A DNA stretch of 64,000 nt from Paralvinella palmiformis (taxonomy: Eukaryota > Annelida > Polychaeta > Terebellida > Alvinellidae), in NCBI GenBank assembly GCA_025642065.1, contig JAODUP010000276.1, positions 295,001 through 359,000 on the forward strand, read 5' to 3'. Of this stretch, positions 10,648 through 21,390 are shown piece by piece. Numbering within the stretch: position 1 is the stretch's first letter; each line of letters opens with the position of its first letter. Position numbers and translations under genes: made by a program. The notes beneath the pieces are model-generated. The model saw only the letters and a program-made list of their open reading frames with translations. It had not been told where the DNA came from and made no database searches.

Positions 10648-13516
10648 GAAAAAATTAAAAACAGATGCAGATGTAGCTGCATTATCCTTCTATATTATAT
10701 CTAGAAATTAGATAAAAATAACACACAAAAAAAGAGCCAAGCAAGAGTCAAATCTCAGATATAACAATCAGCACAGTGTAGAAATCCAAAAACATATAAA
10801 CAGATTGCAATTACTTTATTAGCAATGCTAATATTGCAAAATGCAATATTACAGTTCTGAAAAAGCCTCCATCATAATAAATTTAAGTAGCAACATATCA
10901 ACAAAACTTCACGAAGCTAGCACTTTGTTAGTTCATTTTAGGGCTGTGACCAGTAGATGATTAATAATCAATATTCGTTGTTATTATTTTCCTAACTGCA
11001 GTGTCTAAATTGTAATGAATGGAAGGCGAAATATGACAACATTCTCAGATCTCCAGCAATTGTAGCTCAAAGGTTCGAAAATGTAAATTGTGCTGTGATT
11101 GGCCAATTGGTTTCCGCACTAGATCAAACCAGTGCTAATGTACTGATCTACTGGCCTTGGCAATTGGTGCGTGCATCTATTATATTGGGGAAGTGTATAT
11201 GGCTAAAAGTATATCATTGGTTGATATCTGTATGGAGTTGGCAAGCTCAAAATATCTGCCAAACAAGTTTTAATATCAATAAAATATGCTTCATTGATCT
11301 TATGCATTTGTTGTGTTTCATAAACATAATACATTTTCTTTTTTTGAAATTATACATGCAAGTTTCTTTTGAATTATATCTATCTATCTATCTATACTTG
11401 AAATAATTTTTTTTAATCTTGACTGATTACAGCACTAGTTCATTTGTCTATGTTTCTTCCATGGTGACCAGGGCCTGGGTGTGTTATTGGCAACAAATTG
11501 GATCTGATATTAGGGAAAGAGATGGTTAAGGAGATTTTGTGAAAAATTTCCATCAAAGTCCAAATATTAAGATAAACTTAATTTCTTCACACATCGACAG
11601 TGACGCTTGTAGATCTATTACATTTTATTGATCAATTTTAGGAGATTGAATTACTCCCTAAACAATTTTATCAGAGCGATTTTTCAATCTCTATGACTTT
11701 TTTAAATTGAAAGCCCTGCAAACAAATTACACATGTTCAGGTTAAAAATTGCATAGATCTAGATGATCCTGATCAGGGTTGGTAGATTTACCACTTGCTA
11801 GTTTCTGCGATCAAGGCAGAAATAGTCCAGTAGACCATGCTGGCATGCATTTCAATAAAAATTACTTATTTCATTGGTTGTTCTGCTTGGTTAGCATCTA
11901 CCTCATAGCCTACACCAAAAGATTGATCTTTGAAGATAATCAGAGGGAAGCCCATTCAATGGCCTGAACTTTGGTAAATAATATCAGAGTATGGTTGCAA
12001 AGTAAATGTGGCTACTGATAATGCCCAAAATGTGGAAAATATGGGGTATAAGCTGAAAGCACAAGATCCTGACCTAAATGTGTATGGTTCGCTCGCTCAT
12101 TTGCTCAATCTGCTTGGCCAGGATATTACTCCTTTTGGCACCATGAAACATGTGACAGAAGTATAAATCTAATCTGCAACCACCATAAGCCTTCTGCATG
12201 GCATAAGGACTGTGTTGGTAGTGTGCATTCATGAAACTCAGAATTTTCAAAAATTCCTGAAATGTTTTCAATCACTGGAATGACTGTGGGGGAGGGGGTA
12301 CCTTACTACCTCCTATGGGAAGGCGTTCTGAAAATCTGAGTATCAGACTAAAAGATATAGCTTTTTATGGTAAGGATAGGTGGTGCTGCAATCTGTCCAT
12401 AGCAGAGGAAATTCTTAAAAATCCGGAACATTTTTCGGCAGAGCAAAAATCCGGATTTCCAGATAAATCCAGGAAAGTTTCATTGGTGAGTGTGAAGCTA
12501 CAATTACCTGGGGAAACAAGTTGCAAAAGCCAACTGATCTATCTGGAATCATTCCTGACCAACAGACCTCAATACATTTGGATCATACAAAATCACAAAG
12601 CTGACTTCGATGCCACCCTAATGTACAATATCAACAAAAGCTAGTAATAGAGAAGGACTTGACATATGTAATAAGAACCTGACATATGTTGAGACTGTCA
12701 TTGCATGGATTAGTGATTGACTGATTACGTTGGCTTCCTTCATTTCTTTGCTAAAAGTTACCAGGCTGGCTTTAAAATGGCAGTTGAATCTATAAATTAA
12801 TGCAGCTGTATTAAGTTAGTTCTGATGTTATAAATTATGCTGCATGAATATGAACTAAATAAACATGATTTTTTTTCTTCAAATCAGCTGTTTCTGCCAA
12901 TTTCTCTGTTCTTGAAACCCTTATAAATGTTCAACTAGTAATCATTAAGAAGCATCCCACAATCTTACTATAAATTTAAAACTTCAATTGCTGAGCCAGT
13001 GGCTGTGTTATGCACCATCTTGACAACTGGGGCCATTTAGAAATGGGACTGTCCCATTTCGCAACCGGCATGGTTTTAAGTATGCCTGCCCGTTTAGCAA
13101 TCATATGGCAACAAAATATTGTGCTGTTATTTCTAAATTGTCTATATTATCAGTCAGTTATCTAGCAAAATGATATGCTGTTGTGAAAACTAAATTGAAT
13201 ATAAATTATATAGACCTCTGTATATAGATAAATGAACAAGTAAATTCAGAAAACATTAAATTATTTGAAGTTGTTGAAATGGTCCTCTTCCCATTTCTAA
13301 ATGGGAAGTGGACAATTTAACAACTTTAAAAATATATGGTTTTCAGAAATTATTTATTGTACTTATATTATTGTATTTATTGTACTATTAATAGACATAA
13401 TCATTAGATTAAAAAGAAAATCTTACATTTATAAGAAATGCATTATTTTATGGTTCGTGCAGCAAAGGAAATATTATTTTCTACAGAACATTATTTATTC
13501 ATTTTTTTAATTCTAA

Positions 13517-13636
13517 GTGGGGTTTTTCCAAAGGCAGTATTTTTTCCATGAGATTTTGTCAAATCCAAGGACATTTTCAGGACCGAGAAAATTAATTTGT
13601 TATATTCCAGGTTTTCTAGGACACCCGGGAACCCGA
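13517..13636. mobile_element. Decayed copy of the ttccagg repeat
   Basis: Contains aaatccaaggacattttcag, attccaggttttctagg and ends cacccgggaacccg. This is like the 3' half of the element at 4738-4965, but the left end is not recognisable. Confidence 0.4.
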
Positions 13637-13698
13637 ATTATTTGTAAAGACGCACAGCTGTTCTATCGAACGTCTATTTCTTTGATTTTCGTTTGTAC

Positions 13699-13767
13699 CT
13701 CTTCAAAACTCTCAAAAGCATCTTCTACTTTCAACCGAAATATAACAACTACATGCTCAGCCACCAT
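13699..13767 (-). CDS. Possible small first coding exon, unrecognised
   Basis: ATG at 13767 opens 23 codons (MVAEHVVVIFRLKVEDAFES then FEE) ending exactly at a GAG|gtacaaa donor. The peptide looks like the start of a helical or coiled-coil protein. I do not recognise it. A perfect GCGCATGCGC palindrome (NRF1-type) and an ACTTCCGC (ETS-type) motif lie just upstream, as in many short animal promoters. It sits in DCAF13 intron 1 on the same strand. Neither the frame nor the splice is proven, and chance is possible. Confidence 0.25.
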
Positions 13768-13803
13768 ATTTGAGCGGAAGTAATAGCAAACGAGGACTAA
13801 TTG

Positions 13804-13813
13804 GCGCATGCGC
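13804..13813. promoter_or_regulatory. NRF1-like palindrome GCGCATGCGC
   Basis: A perfect match to the NRF1 core (GCGCANGCGC) in AT-rich surroundings, where it is unlikely by chance. It is about 36 bases upstream of the possible minus-strand exon at 13699-13767 and about 680 bases inside intron 1 from DCAF13 exon 1. Confidence 0.45.
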
Positions 13814-14261
13814 ATTGAGTGCTTAGACCTATAACGCTGAAGTACAGGGTTCGGATGCTCGGATACGTAACCACTATATAGATCTATATAAATGGATATA
13901 AACACATGTGAAACTAATAAATTCTTATTTTAAAAAAATGGTGCACGATCAAATTTATCATGATCTGATCATGTTAATGCTGTGCTGAAACAAGTGGTTG
14001 CGAAATGGGACACCTATCTAATATCTTACAACCACAAGGTTTGCGGTACGGTTGCTACAAGGTCCCATTTCTAAACCGCGAATAAACGGGAAGGGACCAG
14101 GGTTGCGAAATGGGTGGGTACAGCTGCACCATTTGGTCCATTACCATGTTCAAACTTCAATAGCTCCCATTTTTGGAAAACTAGTTTATTCCGGAAAAAA
14201 ACTAGTTTCTGCCACCCTGATGATGATATATGAACTATGATACAATATGAATACTCCTGTC

Positions 14262-14437
14262 TCATGTGAGGCCCCAAGGGGCCCCCGGGGTTCACGGTGG
14301 GTTGGGAACAGATCCCACCCCGGTTGAATCCCGGGGGATATCTAAAGGGGTTTTTCTTTTTCATTTCGTCCATTACATTTGGGGTCGTCCCCATTTACAT
14401 TTAACAAAGGGCCGTAAAACATCAATCATCATCTCAT
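14262..14437 (+). mobile_element. Aberrant SINE family A copy
   Basis: The sequence aligns with family A from the head to aaaacatcaatcatcatc. However, many positions are changed so that neighbouring bases become runs (ggggcccccggggttc, ttgaatcccggggg, aaaggggtttttcttttt). Exon 1 lies just to its right and is normal. See findings. Confidence 0.6.
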
Positions 14438-14495
14438 GTGTTTGGCAGGGCGATAATATGGAAATTAAAGACAAATGCCGAAATGGCGCTCTTAC

Positions 14496-14568
14496 TTTTA
14501 TGTATGTCTCTCTTTGTTTCCCGTATATATTCATCAGGATTCCGGGATAACATTTTTATCTTCGGCAT
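14496..14568 (-). CDS. DCAF13: DCAF13/SOF1 coding exon 1 (start codon)
   Basis: First coding exon of a WD40-repeat protein. The family member acts in the nucleolar small-subunit processome (yeast Sof1) and, in animals, as a substrate receptor of the CUL4-DDB1 ubiquitin ligase. Seen: ATG at 14568 opens 24 codons starting MPKIKMLSRNPDEYIRETKR, which matches the conserved DCAF13 N-terminus (K-M-L-S-R-N-P-D then Y-x-R-E-T-K). It ends with one base of a split codon followed by a gtaag donor. That base plus the first two of exon 2 give ATG, so the join reads HK-M-PRNYDP in frame. The start is chosen because it aligns with the family start. The exon is only 73 bp. The 5' UTR and promoter are not defined, but a CTCF-like motif lies about 90 bp upstream. 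Confidence 0.9.
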
Positions 14569-14654
14569 GGTTGTTTTTTACTGCTCTCACTTATATAATA
14601 ATAAAATCCATTTACTGATTTAGTAAATAAACCAGCACTACGTTGTCAATCCAA

Positions 14655-14670
14655 CCGCCAGATGGCGCTA
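14655..14670 (+). promoter_or_regulatory. CTCF-like motif upstream of DCAF13
   Basis: ccgccagatggcgcta differs from the animal CTCF core (CCASYAGRKGGCRS) at one position. It is 87 bases upstream of the DCAF13 start codon. Promoter-proximal CTCF sites are common in animals. Binding is not shown. Confidence 0.45.
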
Positions 14671-15069
14671 AGAAAGCGAAACATGCATCGAACGATCATC
14701 ATATACAAAATGAGGGCCGGCCATTAAACAAGTATATAATTAAAACCTTATAGCTGTACATTTATTGGGAAATTGATAGAACGTTTCAAAGGCAATTCCA
14801 CAGTTTCAGATATATTCCAAAAAACTTTACTAAAGGCGCAACAATAGTGTTAAAAACATCAAACATTATATTTGGCGTCATGATACTTCTTGGCCACTGT
14901 AACGGCATAGCGTATCATGTAGGGCGTAGCTACCGTCACCTGGTGTATTTGTTGGTATTAAGTAGCAGCGTATTTGTGATTTGTTTTGTTAGAAAATTAT
15001 TCCTATATTTTTGTGTGTAACCACTTTTGAAGAAGGGTTGGAGTCGAGAGAAACGCTATGACTCTATAC

Positions 15070-15715
15070 ATTGAGAAACTTGATAGCACGGATACAGACT
15101 CCATGAATGCCTTCAAAGCGAACCGAGGAAATACTTGGGGAGGATTGTCATGGCAGTGGCAAGTTCGAGAAATTTCGGCAAAAGAAAGAAATGTCTTGAG
15201 AGTTTAACCCACCTGCAGCGTCCTACATGGGAAGTATGTGGGAGCGCCAAATTCGAACTGACAGGAAGTTACTTAGTAGTATTGCAGGTGAGCGAGCAGC
15301 TTCTGGATGATGAGAGGCTGAACCCATTGTTTTATCAGGTGGAGTCAGAAGTTAGTAGCTGGCCATTGATCCGATGATCCAGCCGACACGGAGGCATTAC
15401 ACCCGATTACTTGTTGCTACAGCGTCGGGGAGCTCGGGTGACAACGGGCTGATTAGTGATGGAAGATCGTTTCAGAAGAGGTGGATCCGGGAGTATATGC
15501 TGACATTGGAATCGCGATCATAATGGCAGCAACAACAACAGATCGACGAATCTCGCAGTTGGGGATGTAGTTGTTATCGTGGATGCTGTTACAGCAAGGA
15601 ATTAGGACTGGCCTCTAGCCAGCCAGAGTGGTTGTGCAAATGTTGGCCAAATTGGGCTGGTGAGATTAGCAAATGTGCTGACGGCAACAAATACGCCAGT
15701 CAGACCAGGTGCTGT
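15070..15715 (+). mobile_element. BEL/Pao retrotransposon remnant (integrase C-term)
   Basis: The plus strand carries pieces of a Pao-type integrase C-terminus in broken frames. These are DTDSM.NAFKANRG (about 15090-15130), FNPPAASYMGSMWERQIRTD (from 15200), LLDDERLNPLFYQVESEV (about 15300-15352), a TPDYLLLQR-type block (about 15398-15427), a RW.REY block (about 15480), and a GDVV.IVD block (about 15560). FNPPAASYMGSMWERQIR and LDDE..L are hallmarks of this family. A tandem gagc duplication puts the two central blocks in different frames, and stops are present further on. No LTR was recognised on either side. Confidence 0.82.
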
Positions 15716-15905
15716 AGCCCTTATGGTTTACATGTATGCAATAATAATAGTACAATAACTTTTTCAAGGCCTGTACTATCCTGGTAATCCAAAACATTTG
15801 CACATACACATATGTGTGTATTAAGACTTATATACATATGGACAACACACTTTGAGTACACCAAATCACATAAAATAATACAGAGCAAAACATCCAAGTT
15901 AGATC

Positions 15906-16024
15906 GTATCCGTGGTGCAACTGATAGCGCGTTGGGTCACAAATTACTACTATCTGAGTTCAAATCTCGGGGTGGGCATATCTGCTGGTTGTTTCATGTT
16001 TGACTTCGCTTCATTACCTTCGAA
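15906..16024 (+). mobile_element. SINE family A, 3' truncated
   Basis: Head atccgtggtgcaactgatag, gcgttgggtcacaaattact, ctgagttcaaatctcggggt and body ttgacttcgcttcattacct. The copy stops there, with no (ATC)n tail. Confidence 0.83.
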
Positions 16025-17880
16025 GATATATATTAAATTAATAATTATAATGTAAATGAGGTATTGGAAATGAATCTGATTGTAATCGCTAATCACCGAA
16101 TTTCTGGGGTACAGCGTTGCATGATGTCCTAGTGGGCGATAATGCATCTTAATAATAATTTCAATTTGGTTATGAGAAATGGGTTCACTCCCGAGTGAGC
16201 GATAATTAATTAATACAGTTATTTTGTTTATTATGGGCGTTGGTCTTCTGAAACTTTCAGTATGATAAATAATGGTAAATAAATGAACATCTGGCGATAT
16301 CGGGAAGCTCATCACTGATATTGAGTACACATCTAGATCTATAATTATGTAATCGATCACGATTACATTTACATTGCATTCGGAAATGACGATTGCGGTT
16401 ATCAAAGTATTACAATCAATTACAATCAGATATAGTTAATAGTGATTATATTTCGATTGAACGAAATGTCCCCAATAGCGGGATATCTTTGAGAACGTAG
16501 CACGATAAATGGATACTATGCCATAGATTCCAAGTCGTGCTATTTAAAAAAATTGATATTTGCATAATGCTGAGGAGCAGGTTGCTTAATATCAACAAAC
16601 CTGCTATCATCCAAATCCTTAACAAAGAGAAAACAACCAAACAAACATATAACAATATTTGGTTTTATGCGGAATACAAATTAAACCGTTTGTTATCTAT
16701 TGCTTACCCCATGATAATAGATTCTTGACTGTTCAACACATATCTGTTCATTAAAGTCATATTCCTTTTCCCTGGATGGCTGTTTTTAGAATGGTTACGA
16801 ATCTGATGGTGAAGTTTTTAGGGGTTTCACGCTGATGGACTTCGATAGATGAGTGCATACACTTAAACCCTAAATTACCTAAATTTACTTCTTCGCCACG
16901 CTCTTCCTATGACGCAGTGCCCATATCTGCGCGCGCGCACCCCCCCCCCCCCAACACAAAGAGAGAGAGAGAGACCGCGTTTCTTTAATATAGCCGTTCA
17001 TGTCATATTTATGTTGGTGTGCATTTATAAAAACATATATATTAATATAATTAGATATAATATTAAAGTACATAAGTAAATTAAAATACCAGGATAGCAG
17101 GAGAAAGTGAACACAATTATTTCTATTACTGTTACTAATAAAGATCACCAATCAACCAATTGGCCAACAAGAAGTAACATTAGACACACGAGACACTGTC
17201 TGTTGGCGTGTATGTGTACGTATATGTTCAAGTATTAATGCACGCACGCGCAAAACAAGAAACAATCCAAGCGTTGACACGCGTGGGCACACACACGCAC
17301 GTATGATATACTGATGATGATTATGATGAATTATTACTCTTTCAAATTGATACTTGACGGTATTGCCACGTGACCTAATTTACATAAGCCAATATATGGT
17401 ATTTAAACAGATTGTGAAAATTGTGCCAGTTTTAATTTAAAATAAAAATAAAATTCCGACTGCGCATATACAATTTAATCTGGAGTCAAAAATGGCACCG
17501 AAAGCTTATTTTTTCATTTAAAAGTTTCATCTTTTCCACTATGACATGGGTTCTAACTTGAAATATAATCTGGAAAACTTACTTCTCCAACCAAACACAT
17601 ACCTCAATATTGAGGGAACGCTATGACGCTAAAACGTCGCCGTCCTATTTCTGTATGAAGACATCTCGACGGCTTTTACAGTTTAATGGAAAATTGCATT
17701 ATAATTATATTCGTGGGCGAGCTATTGATGGAGTGGTGTACAAAAAGCAGAAATGGGCGAATTGGTGAAAAACTTCTTCTAAGTTTTATAAAACGCATGT
17801 GCGACTTCGGCAGCTAAATTTCAAATATGACAATTATGTTTGTACAATACCGGCGTTAATATATAGATACATGTACAGGT

Positions 17881-18190
17881 AGTCGTCGACCTACGCAACT
17901 TACGACTGTTCGACCTTACGACCGGCGGTAGACTAAGGCAGTTGCGGCCCCAGTCTCCCGGCGCTGTCTGGAGGCTGGGGCCGATCGCACACTTCCTCCG
18001 ACTCTGTTTCTGTCTGGTGTGGGTGATACGATGATTATAACAATAAGGAACAAAGACAAGACTGATAAAATATGACTTAAAGATGTTTATAATATCATTG
18101 AACAGTGCACTATACGTAAGCTAATTATAACATAGGCCAACTTGCGACCAGATCGACTTACGACCAATCGTGGTCGTAAGTCGACGAATA
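17881..18190. mobile_element. MITE-like element with TCGTCGACYTACG ends
   Basis: Left end gtcgtcgacctacgcaactt and right end (minus strand) attcgtcgacttacgacc share TCGTCGAC-TACG. Further cgacttacgacc-type motifs repeat inside in both orientations. About 310 bp, no ORF. Similar to Tc1/mariner-related MITE designs, but no clear target duplication. Confidence 0.5.
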
Positions 18191-19175
18191 TATGTTATTT
18201 GTTTATTATCGTAGGCATGTAAACATTCGACATGAAAGTAAATGGTGGCTTCACAGAGTGTTAAATTCAGTCGTTGATAATCATAGCGAGTTGTTAGCTT
18301 ATAATTTTATTCTTACCAATGTTTACCTGTAATGATTGTTATACTATAGTAATAGTAAGCGTTGTAGTATTCTGGCATGTCAACGATAGTCGAATCTCCG
18401 CTCGTGTACACTATTAAAATAGTGGTATTGGGAAACAACTGAACACAACTTTAGGGCTTTCTTGGAAAATGGCATATCCGAAATTTGTGCCAGAATTTCG
18501 TTTTCCAAAACTTGTTTAGATCATTTCTATTTATTTTAGTTTCCTTAACTCGAATGACATATTTTGTGATTTCGGCAGAGGCTCAAAATGTTCTTATAGA
18601 ACTCCGTATCTGCTCAGTACAATAAATCATAGTCATATCTTGCAATTAACTCATCATTAATCGCGTTCACTGTGGCTTAAAATAGGACTGAGTGATAGCG
18701 ATTGAGGTAAACAATCTTCACTGTGCATATTGCAATTGAAAACCATCTAAGAATAACGATGATGTAGTTGAGAAATACGACAGCAAGTTGATGCTGATAA
18801 GCAGCTTGAGAAAATGCATACTAACTCCACTACTTTCTCCGAATTCTGCAGTTGTGACCAATTTGTGATTGAAACGATGGTTCTCCCTTAAATTCAGATC
18901 TTGTTGCTTTCTGTTTTTATTGGTTGATCCATTCCACTGAAGCTTACATTTTAAAATAATACGCAAGCAAAACACAATTCCTTCTACAATTTACGATTTG
19001 AAGGAATAATTATTTCCTTCGCTGATCTGCTTAAAAGACGAACGAAATAGAACCTCTCTCTTTTATTAACAGCAGCTAATTCTGATGTGTTTAGGGATCT
19101 TAGTATTTCCATGTTGATACCGAATCAACATAAACTAATATAACGATACAGGGTTCTCTTTAACAAACCTGCCAT

Positions 19176-19692
19176 TTGTACATGGATCTGGTCCTCCAAC
19201 ATTATCTGGTTCACAAAAACACTTCTACCTGGATCTGATCCTCTAACATTATCTAGTTCACAAAGACATTTCTACCTGGATCTAATCCTCCAATATTATC
19301 TAGTTTACAAAGACATTTCTACCTGGATCTGACCCTCTCACATTATCTAGTTCACAGCAACATTTCTACTTAGATCTGATCCTCTAAAATTATCTAGTCC
19401 ACAAATACATTTTTACCTAGATCTGATCCTCTACCATTATCTAGTCCACAAATACATTTTTACCTGTATCTGATTCTCTAACATTATTTAATTCACAAAG
19501 ACATTTCTACCTGAATCTGATCCTATAAAATTATTTAGTCCACAAAGACATTTCTACCTAGATCTGATCCTCTACCATTATCTAGTCCACAAATACATTT
19601 CTACCTGTATCTGATTCGCTAACATTATTTAATTCACAAAGATATTTCTACCTAGATCTGATCCTCTAACATTATCTAGTTTACGAAGACAT
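19176..19692 (+). repeat. 47-bp minisatellite, 11 copies
   Basis: The unit is close to ttctacctagatctgatcct followed by ctaacattatctagt and ccacaaagaca. Units begin at 19223, 19270, 19317, 19364, 19411 and so on, with an exact 47-base step up to 19646 and one diverged copy in front. Variants recur every third unit (see findings). Not coding, since 47 is not a multiple of 3 and stops occur. Confidence 0.93.
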
Positions 19693-19844
19693 AAAGAGTT
19701 CTATCAACACATAAGAACTCCTTTAAGTGACTGTTCTGTCGTCGTGCAACATATTTAACTGTACTATCATTCTCCTGCAATAGAAAACGATTAGATTACT
19801 TTAAAGCAGTAATTTTATTTCTGTTTTTGTGTAATATGTGCTTG

Positions 19845-19846
<2 letters not shown>

Positions 19847-19924
<78 letters not shown>
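19847..19924. repeat. (AT)n microsatellite
   Basis: About 78 bases of uninterrupted AT. Confidence 0.97.
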
Positions 19925-19927
<3 letters not shown>

Positions 19928-20658
19928 TTGTGTGTAGTGGTTGTGTGTGGGTATATGGTAACAGCAGTGTCATAGCCTGTGGTGGAATTCGGTAAAGTCC
20001 AGTTCTCTTGACGGGTGTGTACTTCCTGTGTCAAGTTAGCATCATTTTGATCCAGAATCCTGCCGGATATGGTCATTACGAGCACTGGACCAGAGAATGG
20101 TGTCAATGGTCGATATTGCCATGTTTCCTCGGCGCCCTGATTAGCATACTTATCGTCCGATATGCTACCTAATGAGAGAGAGCTACGGCACAGCCTCGGG
20201 CAGCAATCGACGGTTACGAGACTCGGCTTAATCGGCCAAACGCTGGCCCGATGTCGTCACCCCGCCAGAGGTTTAGCTGCGAAGACAATGGTGTGGAGTT
20301 CGCTTTGAGCTCTCTCGTAAACAAGAACGGGGCTGCGTTTTCTTTCGGCCCGGAAGGCGCCCCGATAGCTTGGATGATGATTGACGATTGTGCTTCGAGT
20401 TTTCAACCTACGAATACGGACATTTATTGTGAAGTGAGCATTATAATTTTGCGTGTGCAGAGAATCCGTATTACTTCTGTCCTATTATATGCCATAAAAT
20501 ATGTAAATCTCTTCTGTCAGATCAATGGTCCAAATGCATAGCTACAGGAAATAGGCACATATGTTTTAATTTGGTAGACATTTATATTAAATGAAATGTT
20601 TTGGTAGATCTACTCCACCTAATTATGTCTATTACTTGTATTGTTTACCGCTTCTTCC

Positions 20659-20852
20659 GCATTCGTGGTCTAACTGATAGCGCGCTGGATCACAGATCAC
20701 TACCACCTGAGTTCGAATCTCGGCGTCGGCCTGTTTGAAGGGTGTTTTGTCTTTGACTTCGCTTCGTTACTTTTGGAGGTCGATCGGCCTATTTAGCCTA
20801 CCGTGCGCACCTACCAAGTGATCGTAACACATCAATCATCATCATCATCATC
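20659..20852 (+). mobile_element. SINE family A, full length
   Basis: The tRNA-like head has an A-box-like tggtctaactgatagcg and a perfect-looking B box gagttcgaatctc. The body is tttgacttcgcttcgttact, cggcctatttagcctacc, and the end is catcaatcatcatcatcatc. This is one of the best copies for defining the family. Confidence 0.9.
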
Positions 20853-21346
20853 CTGAGTGCCAACATTGTTGTGAAGGTTATACATAGATGCAGCTAGAAA
20901 GACGATGTGGGTGAATAAAGCGATAATAAAAGCCTGGAAAGTAGATCGCATCCGAATGCTATCTGTGTTCTTATGATTATTTAGAGGAATATAGATAGCG
21001 ATATATGGGTTAACATATCTAATCACTTTACCGTAGTTAAGATAACAATAGGGTGATTTCACCTTAAATCCCTAAAGCTGGGCACTTTTAGTGGCCCGGA
21101 AATAGGCCATTTCTTCTTGGTGTCCATCTACTGGTACTACTGTCATTTCGACACGTGGCACCCTTTGTCATCACGTTGTGTTTTGAATTGGGACGCGCGG
21201 TAAGTTGAAGCATGAATAACACCTTTTTGCCCCAAAGTTTAACTTTTATACTTGTTTTCCAATCTTACCACTAAGTAAATTGTATATTATAGAACACAAA
21301 TAAGGCAATGGTAGGCTTTAACACGTTTAGAAAATATATTTTTAAA

Positions 21347-21350
<4 letters not shown>

Positions 21351-21387
<37 letters not shown>
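21351..21387. repeat. (TG)n microsatellite
   Basis: About 18 TG units between atagttt and aaaacc. Confidence 0.95.

Positions 21388-21390
<3 letters not shown>

Larger units (their letters stand above)
13051..14114. repeat. Cluster of CCCATTTC palindromic motifs
   Basis: gtcccatttcgcaacc (13051-13066) recurs inverted at 13996-14011 and as ggttgcgaaatggg at 14101-14114. cttcccatttctaaatgggaag, a palindrome with 10-base arms, lies at 13287-13308, and ggtcccatttctaaac near 14070. The spacing and both orientations suggest nested or broken copies of one inverted-repeat element. Confidence 0.5.
7408..14495 (-). other. DCAF13 intron 1
   Basis: The 7.1-kb intron holds an (AT)n tract (7749-7791), two family A SINE copies (8335-8571 and 9330-9444), a near-perfect hairpin (9547-9589), copies of the ttccagg repeat (10560, 13517), CCCATTTC-type palindromes (13051-14114), an NRF1-like palindrome (13804) next to a possible small exon, and an aberrant SINE copy (14262-14437). 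The stretch 10650-13020 is AT-rich, with no supported feature. Confidence 0.85.

Noticed and set aside
15950..16405. 151-codon Ile-rich minus-strand frame
   Set aside because: AT-rich chance frame overlapping a SINE. No domain.
19176..19692. CRISPR-like array
   Set aside because: Units are contiguous tandem copies without unique spacers, in an animal genome. It is a minisatellite.
20251..20541. 96-codon plus-strand frame in a GC-richer patch
   Set aside because: No domain, no splice or promoter evidence, and the second half drifts into AT-rich sequence.
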